From Ixodes scapularis (Eukaryota > Arthropoda > Arachnida > Ixodida > Ixodidae), in contig NW_024609879.1 of assembly GCF_016920785.2 (NCBI RefSeq), positions 17,304,078 to 17,368,077 of the forward strand: DNA of 64,000 bases, written 5' to 3'. This document shows positions 22,580 through 32,100 of this stretch, one piece after another. The position numbers and the translations under genes were made by a program. Below the pieces are notes generated by a model, which saw nothing but the letters and a program-made list of their open reading frames with translations, searched no databases and had not been told where the DNA came from. Each line of letters begins with the position of its first letter. Position 1 is the first letter of the stretch.

Positions 22580-23151
22580 AGGCGTCAGGAACGAAGACGG
22601 AGTAGCATAGGAAGAGTGCCCTTTAAACGACAATACTAATATTTATTAAAAACTGCCGGACCTACGTTGGAAAATATAAGGCACGGTGGAGTAGTAGTGG
22701 CGATAAAAGTCTAAAGAAACAAAATAAATAGCCTAACTGTTGTCGGCGGCGTCATGAGGCCTCGCCGAGTGCGGAGTATAACTAGGGCTCCGTGTTTTTG
22801 GAGTTTATTTTTCGTGAAATTCGGAGGGTGTTTTTCGGAGTTTATTTTTTAGCGAAAATTCGGTGTTTATCGGAGTTTATTTTTCGTAAATCCCCACTTC
22901 TCCGAAATTCTGAGATTACTTTCGGAGTGTTTCCTATTAAAAATAATAAATAATAACCGGATGCAAATGTATGCCAGATAAAAAATAAAACGAGCTTGTA
23001 TCAATAAAGATTTCTTCAGTTGAATTTGGCGTTGGTGTCATTGGCAATACTAGTTTGTCCCACGACAAAAGTCGCACACAAGTGTGGCTTCGATAAACGT
23101 CGATACCTTAAAATCTATAAACTGCCGGAGGTAGCCGCAAGGAAGCTCGTA

Positions 23152-23203
23152 GTCATCCCATCAATCAAGCCCGCGGCCGCGTGAGCTTGATTGATGGGAT
23201 GAC
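23152..23203. repeat. Perfect 19-bp hairpin with GC-rich loop
   Basis: Bases 23152-23170 are exactly complementary to 23185-23203. The 14-base loop contains GCGGCCGC. It lies inside the hAT-like element; function unknown. Confidence 0.85.
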
Positions 23204-23339
23204 AATTTTATACAATGTCTATGGTCCATAGCTTTCACTGTTACAGAAACATACCATCTCCTCTCTCTAAATCCCAAATCCCATGGCCCAAACTGGAAAC
23301 CAAAAGAGTGGCTTTTGTCGTGACACGAATGGTACCATG

Positions 23340-23920
23340 ACTTGTTTCCTTTTATTTATTCACTTTCCCACAGCGCCAGGGTGGCATTACAGTGGGGGGT
23401 TCATCAATGTGATACATTTAAGCAATACAAAGGCGCATAACAGAACGCGTACATGCATACCCACTATACAGGAAACAAAAAAGAAAACACTTCTCACAAT
23501 GCAGCAAAGAAAGCGTCACTGTCCAAAATGTCAACAACCTCCGAAGGCAATTGATTCCATTCGCTAGTATATTTGGTGAAAAACGAAGATTTAAACTGGT
23601 TTGTGTTACATTTATATTCACGTACCTTTCGTTCGTGATCCACACGATGAGAGATATAATGCGGGGGGGAAATGTAGTTTTCGCGCTGTATACCAATTTT
23701 GCAGTGATAAATGTTACAAAATAATTTTAGCCGTAGTTTTTTAATTATTTTTTCAAGAGATTCCCAGCCTAAGAATTCCTTCAGACTTGTCATGCTGAGT
23801 CGCCTGTTATAATTCCTGGGAACATATCTAGCCGCTAAGTTTTGACCTCTTTAAAGTTTATTTCTATCAACAGCATTTGGTGGGTCCCAGACTGTACACG
23901 CGTGCTCGGGAACAGACCTG
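23340..23920 (-). pseudogene. CR1/Jockey-like LINE C-terminal fragment
   Basis: On the minus strand the region begins at the retrotransposon boundary with an EHACTVWDPP motif (family form EYA-x-VWDP). It continues with LKEFLGWESLEK, then RVDHERKVREY and EWNQLPSEVVD (23793-23494), and ends in an AT-rich tail near 23348. This is the typical tail of CR1/Jockey-type ORF2. It is interrupted on its 5' side by the gypsy element inserted at 23925. Dead and truncated. Confidence 0.7.
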
Positions 23921-23924
23921 ATAT

Positions 23925-24309
23925 TGCCGCGCCCAGGGCTGAGAAAGCAACGCTCACTCACGGACCTCCAGAAAGTTCTCGTTTATTCATGTATCGCATG
24001 TAACTTCTCTCATTTATTCCTGCTTTTGTTTTCTAGAAAGTGCGTGTTCATTCTCGCCCGATCACGCGACGCTCGAGCCGCTTTCGCCGAATCTTCGAGA
24101 TAGCGACGCACTCTAGATAAGAGGCCGCCCGCGACCTTGTCGAATCAGTTTTCGCCTCAGCGTTCGACCTTGCTGCTTCGCCGCCTTCGACGCCCGCGAC
24201 GCTCTGTTGTTATTTTTCTATTTCCTTTTATTTTTGGCACAAGTTCGCCACATTAAACGTCTATTTCTTTCTGTGTATTTATTGTTTCTTTTGGTCACCA
24301 CCCGTGACA
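23925..24309 (+). repeat. 5' LTR of Ty3/gypsy element
   Basis: 385 bp, starts TG and ends CA, and by eye is base-for-base identical to 29426-29810. Preceded by ATAT (23921-23924), matched by ATAT after the 3' LTR (29811-29814). An ATTAAA at 24251-24256 could be the polyadenylation signal. Confidence 0.95.
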
Positions 24310-24312
24310 TTT

Positions 24313-24332
24313 TGGTGGAGGTGCGGGGTACC
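24313..24332 (+). promoter_or_regulatory. Primer-binding site
   Basis: TGGTGGAGGTGCGGGGTACC starts 3 bases after the LTR and would pair with a tRNA 3' end finishing ...CACCTCCACCA. The tRNA species was not identified. The reverse complement of the same PBS core is present in the minus-strand remnant at 52382-52395. Confidence 0.8.
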
Positions 24333-24334
24333 GC

Positions 24335-25747
24335 ATGCCCCTGCCGCGTACCCCTCCGAGGGCCCGCAGTCCAAGTCCGACGCCTAGTCCACGAAGAACC
24401 AACGAAAGCACTTCCGAGATCCGGTTCAGTCGTCGCACCCAAGGCCTACACCCGGAATTCGGACCTCTGCCGCCCAAGACTAAGCAGCCAACGAGACCAA
24501 CGATGGACAGCCAGTCGTCGCAGAACCCGTCCACCGCCAGCGTCGTCGTCCTGCCCGTCGCACCCCGGACTCCGACGCCTTTCCACGGGGAGATCCACGA
24601 AGACATCGAAGACTGGCTGCGACACTACGAACGTGTAGCCCGCCACAACGGATGGACGACTGAGCAGTGCCTCCACAACCTTTACTTCTCGCTTGAAGGC
24701 ACTGCGAGGCACTGGTTTGAAAACCACGAAGCCTCCTTCCCCACATGGGAGTCCTGCGTCGCCGAACTCAAACGAACATTCATTAACCACCATCGTCGCC
24801 AGCGAGCAGAGGACCTGCTTCAAACAAGGGTGCAGGGCCCCAATGAAAGCCTGACCAGCTTTGTAGAGGATGTTCTGCGTCTAAGTGCCCGAGCAGACCC
24901 GGAGGCCGCTGAGGAAAAGAAACTTCGAATCCTCATGCGAGGCGTCAAGGCAGAAATTTTTGGAGGCCTGGTTCGCAATCCCCCGACGACCGTCGATGCA
25001 TTTCTGAGTGAAGCCACGAACATCGAGCGCGCACTGACGGCCCGAGCAAGCCACTACCACCGACTCGCCGGCGCGCCTACTTCTCCAACCGTCGCAGCTA
25101 CACCTCCGGACCTGAGCACCACCGGTGTCGACAGCCTTCGGGATATCGTCCGGGATATCGTCCGGGAAGAGCTCCGGAAGATTCTACCTGCTGCAGATCG
25201 CCCAGCCTCACTCTCACTCGCCGACGTCGTCCGAGAGGAAGTTCACCGAGCTTTCCATCCCGAGGTTGCCGTCACCGCAGCAGCACAGCAGGAGCCAGCC
25301 GTAAGCTACGCCGAAATGCTCCGCCGAGCACCATCAGCACCGCGTCCGTACAAGGCGCCTCCCGGACGTGTGCTTCCAGAGCCGCAGCATTCCCGACGCC
25401 AGGAAGATCGGGCACACGTTCGTCCAGAACAAGTTGCGCCAAGGAAGACCGACGTGTGGAGGACGGCTGATCGACGCCCGTTGTGCTACCACTGCGGGGA
25501 AGCCGACCATATCTACCGACGATGCCCCTACCGCCAGCTCGGCCTACGAGGGTTCGCGCCCAACGACCCTCGACCACGTCTTGGAGAGCGACCTCGGGAC
25601 ATCGAGGACTACCTCCGCCGCTCTTCAACTCCTGAGTCGTCTCCCCGCCGAGTATTCCGTTCGCCATCTCCCCGACGCTCGCCATCGCCCTTCCGCCGGT
25701 CTCGCCGAGACAGCCTGTCACCCATTGCGTCCCGTCGGGAAAACTAG
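24335..25747 (+). CDS. gag: Gag polyprotein of Ty3/gypsy element
   Basis: 470 codons if started at 24335, which directly follows the primer-binding site. A second Met at 24503 (codon 57) has a better start context and may be the true start. A capsid-like retrotransposon gag domain lies at about residues 85-200 (PTPFHGEIHEDIEDWLRHYE, then ARHWFEN). An Arg-rich nucleocapsid region ends in a single CCHC zinc knuckle at C384, C387, H392 and C397. The C-terminus is Ser/Arg-rich (RRSPSPFRRSRRDS). The ORF stops at TAG 25745-25747, with the last sense codons CGG GAA AAC. Pol follows in the -1 frame, so a -1 shift near GGGAAAACTAG is the likely route to Gag-Pol. The product would form the virus-like particle shell in the cytoplasm. 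Confidence 0.92.
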   Translation: MPLPRTPPRARSPSPTPSPRRTNESTSEIRFSRRTQGLHPEFGPLPPKTKQPTRPTMDSQSSQNPSTASVVVLPVAPRTPTPFHGEIHEDIEDWLRHYERVARHNGWTTEQCLHNLYFSLEGTARHWFENHEASFPTWESCVAELKRTFINHHRRQRAEDLLQTRVQGPNESLTSFVEDVLRLSARADPEAAEEKKLRILMRGVKAEIFGGLVRNPPTTVDAFLSEATNIERALTARASHYHRLAGAPTSPTVAATPPDLSTTGVDSLRDIVRDIVREELRKILPAADRPASLSLADVVREEVHRAFHPEVAVTAAAQQEPAVSYAEMLRRAPSAPRPYKAPPGRVLPEPQHSRRQEDRAHVRPEQVAPRKTDVWRTADRRPLCYHCGEADHIYRRCPYRQLGLRGFAPNDPRPRLGERPRDIEDYLRRSSTPESSPRRVFRSPSPRRSPSPFRRSRRDSLSPIASRREN

Positions 25748-25755
25748 GCGCGGCA

Positions 25756-27789
25756 ATGCCGGGAGGTGGTGTTGCCGAAGACGAACGATGCCAAGATCCT
25801 CCAAGATCGTCGGAGCTCTCCCACTCTAACGCCGCAACGCCCCGAAACGACGTTTCTGTAACAGTGTCGAACAACCTCAACGTTATCATCGACGGCCACG
25901 ACGCGACAGCACTCGTCGACACCGGAGCGGATTACTCCGTTTTGAGTGGGAGACTCTCTCGTCGCCTTCGGAAAGTTACGACGTCGTGGGATGGACCACA
26001 GATACGAACCGCCGGCGGACACCTCATCACGCCTGTCGGCAGGTGCACTGCTCGCGTTGAGATCCATGGTGAAACCTGCCCTGTCAAGTTCGTCGTTCTG
26101 CAAGACTGTTCGAGAGACGTCATTCTCGGAATGGACTTTTTGTGTGAATACGGCGCCATCATCGACCTTGGGGAGAACAAGCTGACGCTTCGGAAACCTG
26201 TTCCCTCGGCGGAAGATCCCAAAGCGACGTTAGCTGCAGTGCGAGTCCTTACCAGCCACGTAAACCTGCCGCCGCTGTCCAGTGTCTTTGTCCCCGTCGG
26301 GACCGACGAAGCCACCTGCGGGATAGCACTGTTGGAAGGAAGCGTCCAACTTCTCCTTGGACGAGGGATTGGTATTGCAAGAGGCGTAACCGAGCTCCAG
26401 GACGGGCGTACCGTAGCCCTTGTCACCAACTTCCGGCAAGAGTCGCAGCACCTTACAAAGGGCACAGCTGTGGGCTACGTCGAGGAAATTCAGGACTCGG
26501 CCGCCATCGCCGTGATCTCAGAAGACGCCTCTCCGACGCACCACAAGGGAACCACGCCGTCAAAGCTCGACATCGACCCATCCCTCCCAGGCCCACAACG
26601 ACGACAGCTGACTGACGTTCTCGCTGAGTTCAGTGAGTGCTTCGCCACATCGTCAAGGCTACGCCAAACAGCGGTTGCGAAGCATCGAATTGTTACTGAC
26701 GATGACGTGCCCCCTATTCATCAGTCGCCGTACCGAGTTTCGGTGAAGGAGAGGGAAACCATCCAGAAACAAGTTCAAGAAATGCTCGACGACGATATTA
26801 TTCAGCCTTCAAGCAGTCCGTGGGCCTCTCCAGTCGTGCTGGTGAAGAAGAAAGACGGAACCCTTAGGTTCTGCGTGGACTACAGGCGGCTGAACGCTGT
26901 TACAAAGAAAGATGTCTATCCGCTTCCCCGCATAGATGACACCCTCGACCGTTTACGCCACACCCGGTACTTTTCGTCAATGGACTTGAAGAGTGGCTAC
27001 TGGCAGATTGAGGTCGATGAACGGGACCGCGAGAAGACTGCCTTTGTCACGCCCGATGGACTTTACGAGTTCAAGGTGATGCCCTTCGGACTCTGTACGG
27101 CGCCGGCGACTTTCCAGCGGGTCATGGATACTGTACTAACGGGACTGAAGTGGCAGAGCTGCCTCGTTTACCTGGATGACGTCGTCGTTTTTTCGCACGA
27201 CTTCGACGAGCACTTGAAACGGCTTAGGGCCGTGCTCCAAGCCATCAAGACCGCAGGGCTCACACTCAAGCCAACGAAGTGCCGCTTCGCCTACGCCGAA
27301 CTTAAGTTCCTTGGTCATGTCGTTAGTAGCGAAGGAGTACGCCCTGACCCCGCGAAGACATCCGCCGTAGCCGAATTCCCTCGACCATCGGACAAGAAGG
27401 CCATCCGCAGATTCCTGGGGCTGTGCGCGTACTACAGGCGCTTCGTTCAAGATTTCGCAAAAATTTCGGCGCCCCTCACACATCTTACGAAAGACGCCGT
27501 GAAGTTTCACTGGGCAGAAGAACAAGAACGGGCGTTCGACGAACTGAAACAAAGACTTCAGACACCTCCGATCCTCGGACATTTCGACCAGCACGCCGAA
27601 ACCGAAATTCACACGGACGCAAGTAACTCCGGCCTTGGTGCGGTATTGGTACAGCTACAGGAAGGCACGGAGCGAGTTATTGCCTACGCAAGTCGGACAC
27701 TGTCAAAAGCGGAGAAAAATTACTCCACGACGGAAAAAGAATGTCTCGCGGTTGTATGGGCGATCACAAAGTTTCGTCCGTACATATAA
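25756..27789 (+). CDS. pol: Pol N-terminal part: protease, reverse transcriptase, start of RNase H
   Basis: 677 codons in the -1 frame relative to gag; the frame is open back through 25741, so the ATG at 25756 need not be the start. Aspartic protease: ALVDTGADYSVL with the catalytic Asp at residue 55. Reverse transcriptase: FCVDYRRLNAVT, then SSMDLKSGYWQI, FKVMPFGLCTAPATFQ and the catalytic YLDD at residues 472-475. Connection/RNase H: HTDASNSGLGAVL and STTEKECLAVVWA. The reading frame ends at TAA 27787-27789 in the middle of RNase H, between KFRPY and GNPFRVVTDHHSL, which is continuous in the same frame after the stop. The stop is therefore one nonsense mutation and not a gene end. Confidence 0.92.
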   Translation: MPGGGVAEDERCQDPPRSSELSHSNAATPRNDVSVTVSNNLNVIIDGHDATALVDTGADYSVLSGRLSRRLRKVTTSWDGPQIRTAGGHLITPVGRCTARVEIHGETCPVKFVVLQDCSRDVILGMDFLCEYGAIIDLGENKLTLRKPVPSAEDPKATLAAVRVLTSHVNLPPLSSVFVPVGTDEATCGIALLEGSVQLLLGRGIGIARGVTELQDGRTVALVTNFRQESQHLTKGTAVGYVEEIQDSAAIAVISEDASPTHHKGTTPSKLDIDPSLPGPQRRQLTDVLAEFSECFATSSRLRQTAVAKHRIVTDDDVPPIHQSPYRVSVKERETIQKQVQEMLDDDIIQPSSSPWASPVVLVKKKDGTLRFCVDYRRLNAVTKKDVYPLPRIDDTLDRLRHTRYFSSMDLKSGYWQIEVDERDREKTAFVTPDGLYEFKVMPFGLCTAPATFQRVMDTVLTGLKWQSCLVYLDDVVVFSHDFDEHLKRLRAVLQAIKTAGLTLKPTKCRFAYAELKFLGHVVSSEGVRPDPAKTSAVAEFPRPSDKKAIRRFLGLCAYYRRFVQDFAKISAPLTHLTKDAVKFHWAEEQERAFDELKQRLQTPPILGHFDQHAETEIHTDASNSGLGAVLVQLQEGTERVIAYASRTLSKAEKNYSTTEKECLAVVWAITKFRPYI

Positions 27790-29295
27790 GGGAACCCGTT
27801 CCGGGTGGTCACAGACCACCACTCGCTCTGTTGGCTTGCAAACCTCAAAGACCCTTCAGGACGCCTGGCTCGATGGAGTCTTCGACTGCAAGAATTTGAC
27901 ATGACCGTAGTCTACAAGTCAGGACGGAAACATAGCGACGCCGACTGCTTGTCCAGAGCCCCCGTCGAAACGCCAGACTGTACCGACGTGGATGATGACG
28001 AGTGTTTCCTAGGTGCCGTGGACACCAACGACATGGCAGGACTTCAACGAGACGATCCGGAGCTCCGCGCCCTGATTGAGCATCTAGAAGGACGAGGAAG
28101 TACCGTTTCTCGTGTCTTTTCACGAGTCCTGCCGACCTTCGCTATTCGAAGAGGTGTACTTTATAAGAAAAATTTTGGAACCAGTAATTCGTCGTGGCTT
28201 CTGGTAGTCCCCACCAGCCTTCGAGAAGAGATTCTTCAAGCCTGCCACGACGACCCAACTTCAGGACACCTCGGTTACAGCCGAACACTAGCCCGAATAC
28301 GTGAAAAATACTACTGGCCCAAGCTGCCGAAAACCGTCCATCTCTACACGCGATCGTGCCATGAGTGCCAGCGACGCAAGAAACCGCCGTCAAAGCCAGC
28401 AGGTCGCCTTCAGCCGATTCCCCCTCCAACCAAACCGTTCCAGCAAATTGGAATGGATTTGCTGGGCCCTTTTCCACCGTCGACCCTGGGAAACCGCTGG
28501 ATAATCGTCGCCACAGATTATCTTACGCGTTACGCCGAGGCGAAAGCCCTTCCTTCGGGGACTGCTGTCGAAGTCGCGAAGTTCTTCATCGAGTCCATCG
28601 TCCTCCGGCATGGCGCCCCCGAAGTCCTGATCACAGACCGAGGGTCATCGTTCATGGCGCAGTTAACCCAGGAGATCCTTCGTCTAAGCCAGACGGACCA
28701 CCGTCGGACAACTGCATACCATCCGCAGACAAACGGGTTGACGGAGCGGCTCAACAAGACCATCGCCGACATGATCTCCATGTACGTCGACGTGGAGCAC
28801 AAGACATGGGACGAGGTATTGCCATACGTCACATTTGCCTACAATACGGCCGTACAAGAGACCACAAGAGTGACGCCCTTCCAGCTGGTGTATGGCCGGA
28901 AGGTGACGACTATGCTAGACTCTATGTTGCCGCACGATCCAGTCGATGACGGAAGCGATGACGCCCAGGTGGTTGCTCAACGGGCAGAAGAGGTCCGCCA
29001 ACTGGCAAGACTACGAATTCAAGACCAGCAACATGTCGACGCCGGCCGATACGATCTTCGCCGGCGTGACGCCCACTATCAACCCGGAGACCGGGTATGG
29101 GTGTGGACACCAATACGGCGCCGCGGTCTCAGCGAGAAGCTTCTCAAGCGCTACTTTGGACCCTACAAGGTGCTTCGCCGTCTCGGGGACTTAAACTACG
29201 AAGTCCTTCCCGACGGAACCCGCCCATCTGCAAGACGTCAGCCGCGACCCGAGGTAGTGCACGTCGTCCGGCTGAAGCCGTATTACGAACGATAG
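27790..29295 (+). CDS. pol: Pol C-terminal part: rest of RNase H and integrase (after in-frame stop)
   Basis: Same frame as the upstream pol ORF; the first Met is at 27805, but translation would need readthrough of the TAA. VTDHHSLCWL completes RNase H. Integrase follows: an HHCC zinc domain (HDDP, GHLGY, CHECQRRKK); a DDE core with Asp in ATDYLTRY, Asp in LITDRGSS, and Glu in NGLTERLNKT 36 residues later (D-35-E spacing); and a GPY/F module (KRYFGPYKVLRRLGDLNYEV). No chromodomain is visible. The ORF ends at 29293-29295, about 115 bp before the polypurine tract. Integrase inserts the cDNA copy into host chromatin. Confidence 0.9.
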   Translation, partial: GNPFRVVTDHHSLCWLANLKDPSGRLARWSLRLQEFDMTVVYKSGRKHSDADCLSRAPVETPDCTDVDDDECFLGAVDTNDMAGLQRDDPELRALIEHLEGRGSTVSRVFSRVLPTFAIRRGVLYKKNFGTSNSSWLLVVPTSLREEILQACHDDPTSGHLGYSRTLARIREKYYWPKLPKTVHLYTRSCHECQRRKKPPSKPAGRLQPIPPPTKPFQQIGMDLLGPFPPSTLGNRWIIVATDYLTRYAEAKALPSGTAVEVAKFFIESIVLRHGAPEVLITDRGSSFMAQLTQEILRLSQTDHRRTTAYHPQTNGLTERLNKTIADMISMYVDVEHKTWDEVLPYVTFAYNTAVQETTRVTPFQLVYGRKVTTMLDSMLPHDPVDDGSDDAQVVAQRAEEVRQLARLRIQDQQHVDAGRYDLRRRDAHYQPGDRVWVWTPIRRRGLSEKLLKRYFGPYKVLRRLGDLNYEVLPDGTRPSARRQPRPEVVHVVRLKPYYER

Positions 29296-29411
29296 GACTC
29301 TCCACTCTCGTCGACGAGTGAACTGTGGACTGTGAACTCCGGCTAGCAATTCTGCTGTCCTTTTGTTTTTTTGTTTTCCGTTTTTGTGCTGCATCGGGAC
29401 GATGCACTTTT

Positions 29412-29422
29412 AAAGGGGGGGA
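29412..29422 (+). promoter_or_regulatory. Polypurine tract
   Basis: AAAGGGGGGGA lies 3 bases before the 3' LTR, the expected primer for plus-strand DNA synthesis. Confidence 0.85.
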
Positions 29423-29425
29423 TAA

Positions 29426-29810
29426 TGCCGCGCCCAGGGCTGAGAAAGCAACGCTCACTCACGGACCTCCAGAAAGTTCTCGTTTATTCATGTATCGCAT
29501 GTAACTTCTCTCATTTATTCCTGCTTTTGTTTTCTAGAAAGTGCGTGTTCATTCTCGCCCGATCACGCGACGCTCGAGCCGCTTTCGCCGAATCTTCGAG
29601 ATAGCGACGCACTCTAGATAAGAGGCCGCCCGCGACCTTGTCGAATCAGTTTTCGCCTCAGCGTTCGACCTTGCTGCTTCGCCGCCTTCGACGCCCGCGA
29701 CGCTCTGTTGTTATTTTTCTATTTCCTTTTATTTTTGGCACAAGTTCGCCACATTAAACGTCTATTTCTTTCTGTGTATTTATTGTTTCTTTTGGTCACC
29801 ACCCGTGACA
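29426..29810 (+). repeat. 3' LTR of Ty3/gypsy element
   Basis: 385 bp, identical by eye to the 5' LTR, followed by the ATAT target duplication. Confidence 0.95.
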
Positions 29811-30600
29811 ATATAACCCTGAACCAATCTTGATGAGACAAGCCGTAAGACCCCCTTTTGACAACGGTCCGAGGCTTGGAAGATAATTATGGTGTTATTT
29901 TCCCAGCACCATTCTTCCTGTGCTGCTCAAATTGTAAAACAATTTTTTTTTGTTTTTGTTTTTTGTGGGGCACATAACAATTCGGAGTTTTTCGGATAAA
30001 TCCGAATTGCCAAAAAGTTTACCGGCGGGTATTTTTCGGAGTTTTTCGGATTTATCCGAAAACACGGAGCCCTAAGTATAACGGTCTTGCAGTACGGTAT
30101 ATATTGTGCATTCTTACTTTTCTTTTCAAGAATTCTGACGCCAAGACTCCCTCCCTCTTTCGTTGCAACACGTCTTTGTTATTGAATTAACAAATCAGCT
30201 TCAAATAAGGGTCGTGGCACCCTGTAGGGTAAAGAAACAAAAAAGAAAACAAACAAGTAACCATTGCGAGCAACACTTCTCATCAAAGAACACGCCGCCC
30301 GAAAACGGCTCCCTTCTTATTTTTTTTTTGTTCACTTTGTGACTTTACTTTGTTGTTGGGTCCGACTGTTCTCTTATTTGTGACGTTGCCGACCGCGACA
30401 ACCGTTCTGGCCATACGATTGGCGTTTGTTTTGTCACGCGATGACTTGGTCCGACCGATTAACCAATGAGTTTGTTAGAATGGTGTCACGAGTTATAAAA
30501 TGGCGGATCAAATAAAACTAATAAATGCTAAGAAGCGCGCAGTTCTGCTCGTTTAGCCCCCTCGGCGCTATATTCTTCCAGAGGCGAGCGTCGCAGTGCC

Positions 30601-31598
30601 ATGGCGTTTAACTTGTGCCGTCTTCATGACGTCATGAAAGACCCTCTTGAAGCAATTAATTTGCTTCAGGGCATGGGCCTGCTTCTGGGTTCGTGTGCGT
30701 GCCCAGAGTGCGAAGCTCCGATGACGCTGCAAGTCCGCGCTAGATCTGCGGATGGTTATTCGTGAAGGTTCGGTGTGTGGATGACTCGTTAGGTGCCCAG
30801 GAGGAAGCCGCTCAAGGTTCAGTGCCGGGGGAGGTCTCGGTACGGAGCGGTTCCTTTTTCGAGGCATCGCACCTGACGCTTCCCCAACTCATGAAGATCA
30901 TCTACCTCTGGTGCCAGAACCTACCGTGCGCCGTCATTCAGCGCGAGACTGATGTCGCAAGTAAGACAATAACTGATTGGACGAGCCGTTGTCGGGAGGT
31001 TGTGGTAAATGCCGTCTTTACGCATTCAGAGATGATTGGCGGCGAAGGCGTGACTGTAGAACTTGACGAGAGTATGTTCGGGCGGCGAAAGTACCATCGC
31101 GGGTATTTAAGGCCTGGCCAGTGGGTTTTCGGCGGTGTGGAGCGTGGCAGCGGGTGCTGCTTTCTCGTTCCCGTGGAGACCCATGACGCTAAAACCCTGC
31201 TAGGGCTAACAGCCAAGTGGGTCCACCCTGGAACAAGAATAATCACTGATTGTTGGGCTGGCTATCGCATGCTTGCAGATGACGCTCGCTTCACGCACCT
31301 CACCGTTAACCACAAGCTGCATTTTGTCGACCCGAACACTGGTGCGCACACCAATACGGTGGAGGGCACCTGGGCCCACGTCAAAAACTCTCTTCCATCT
31401 GGACGGCGCGAGAGCCACCATTTCACTGGTCACCTTGCAAAGTTCACGTTTTGGAGGAGATAGAAGGCGCGCGGAAACACTGATAGATTCCAGTCGTTCG
31501 TCGCCGCGGCCGCCAAAATCTACAGCCCCGACGCAGACAGGGACCTTCCTTATAGTGCGGAGGACGAGGATTCTGACGGCCCCGGTGACTTCGAGTGA
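30601..31598 (+). pseudogene. Merlin (ISXO2/IS1595-type) transposase, right-arm copy
   Basis: The family-length coding span runs from an ATG at 30601 to TGA 31596-31598. The longest open part (30762-31463) keeps the entire DDE core: ELDESMF (Asp 102 of that ORF), IITDCW (Asp 163) and NTVEGTWAHVK (Glu 201), preceded by VRSGSFF and SHLTLP. Upstream, an N-terminal CPEC motif is cut off by TGA 30763-30765 (also present in the left-arm copy) and TAG near 30790, plus a 1-base deletion near 30829 relative to the left arm. Downstream, TAG 31461-31463 truncates about 45 C-terminal residues ending in GPGDFE. Catalytic residues survive, but the gene is not intact. Merlin is a eukaryotic DNA transposon superfamily related to bacterial IS1016/IS1595. 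Confidence 0.88.
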
Positions 31599-31875
31599 TC
31601 CGCTGCGCTGAGCCCGTCGCCCGCCTGCGTGCATAAAGACGACTTATGCGCCAACCGCTCGTCAAGTGCTCGTTACGTCAGTTATAGGTTCTGGTAGCGG
31701 TCTAAACGGCCCTTTTCAGGGCCCCCATATTTTGCAAACGGAGCTGTGTTTTGAATGTGGCTCCCCGTGTCTCTGTAAAAAGTTCACAGAAAAGACCCAG
31801 CAAAGGTATGGTGGTCCCCAACCTGGATATCGCGTGTTATAATTCAAATAAAAATTGTTGTTGCTTATTTCGCGC

Positions 31876-32100
31876 CTTTGATCCCAATAAATGCCGCAGT
31901 TGCAGTCGTCCCGCGGTGCTGTTGCTTTCCCATTCGCCGTCGGCGTGGCTCAGCTTCGTCGTCTTTGCTAGCGGCGCACCGGCGAAGCCGGCCTTTGATC
32001 CGAATAAATGCCGCCGTTGCAGTCGTCCCGCGGTGTTGTTGCTTGCTCGATCGCCGTCGACGTGTCTCAGCTGTGTCGTCTTTCCTAGCGCCGCACCGGC
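31876..32100. repeat. Tandem duplication in right Merlin arm
   Basis: Mirror of the two-unit repeat in the left arm (19740-19971); GATC(C)AATAAATGCCGC(A/C)GTTGCAGTCG occurs in each unit. Confidence 0.7.

Larger units (their letters stand above)
23925..29810 (+). mobile_element. Nearly intact Ty3/gypsy LTR retrotransposon
   Basis: 5886 bp: LTR, primer-binding site, gag, pol (protease, RT, RNase H, integrase), polypurine tract, LTR, with a 4-bp ATAT duplication. The order protease-RT-RNase H-integrase is diagnostic of Ty3/gypsy (Metaviridae). There is no envelope ORF between integrase and the 3' LTR. Identical LTRs indicate recent insertion; one nonsense codon in pol is the only disabling change I found. 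Confidence 0.95.
22783..30074. mobile_element. hAT-like non-autonomous element (contains LINE and gypsy insertions)
   Basis: Inverted ends TAGGGCTCCGTGTTTT (22783) and AAAACACGGAGCCCTA (30074) are flanked by an exact 8-bp duplication, AGTATAAC (22775-22782 and 30075-30082). Removing the element plus one duplication restores the alignment of the two Merlin arms base for base. Subterminal TTTTTCGGAGTTT motifs repeat at both ends (22790-22930 and 29975-30060). Without the 5.9-kb retrotransposon the element is about 1.4 kb and encodes no transposase. An 8-bp duplication with these ends suggests hAT; this is inferred from structure only. Confidence 0.8.

Noticed and set aside
24218..25922. Minus-strand ORFs opposite gag (for example 25272-25922)
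   Set aside because: They are shadows of the GC-rich gag codons; no domain features.
29296..29411. Envelope gene of an errantivirus-type element
   Set aside because: Only about 115 bp separate integrase from the polypurine tract; no ORF of env size.
30762..31463. Bacterial insertion sequence or bacterial contamination suggested by the ISXO2/IS1595-like transposase
   Set aside because: It sits inside a eukaryotic nest with Ty3/gypsy, LINE and hAT-like DNA and has a mirror copy 10 kb away. Merlin is the known eukaryotic branch of this transposase group.
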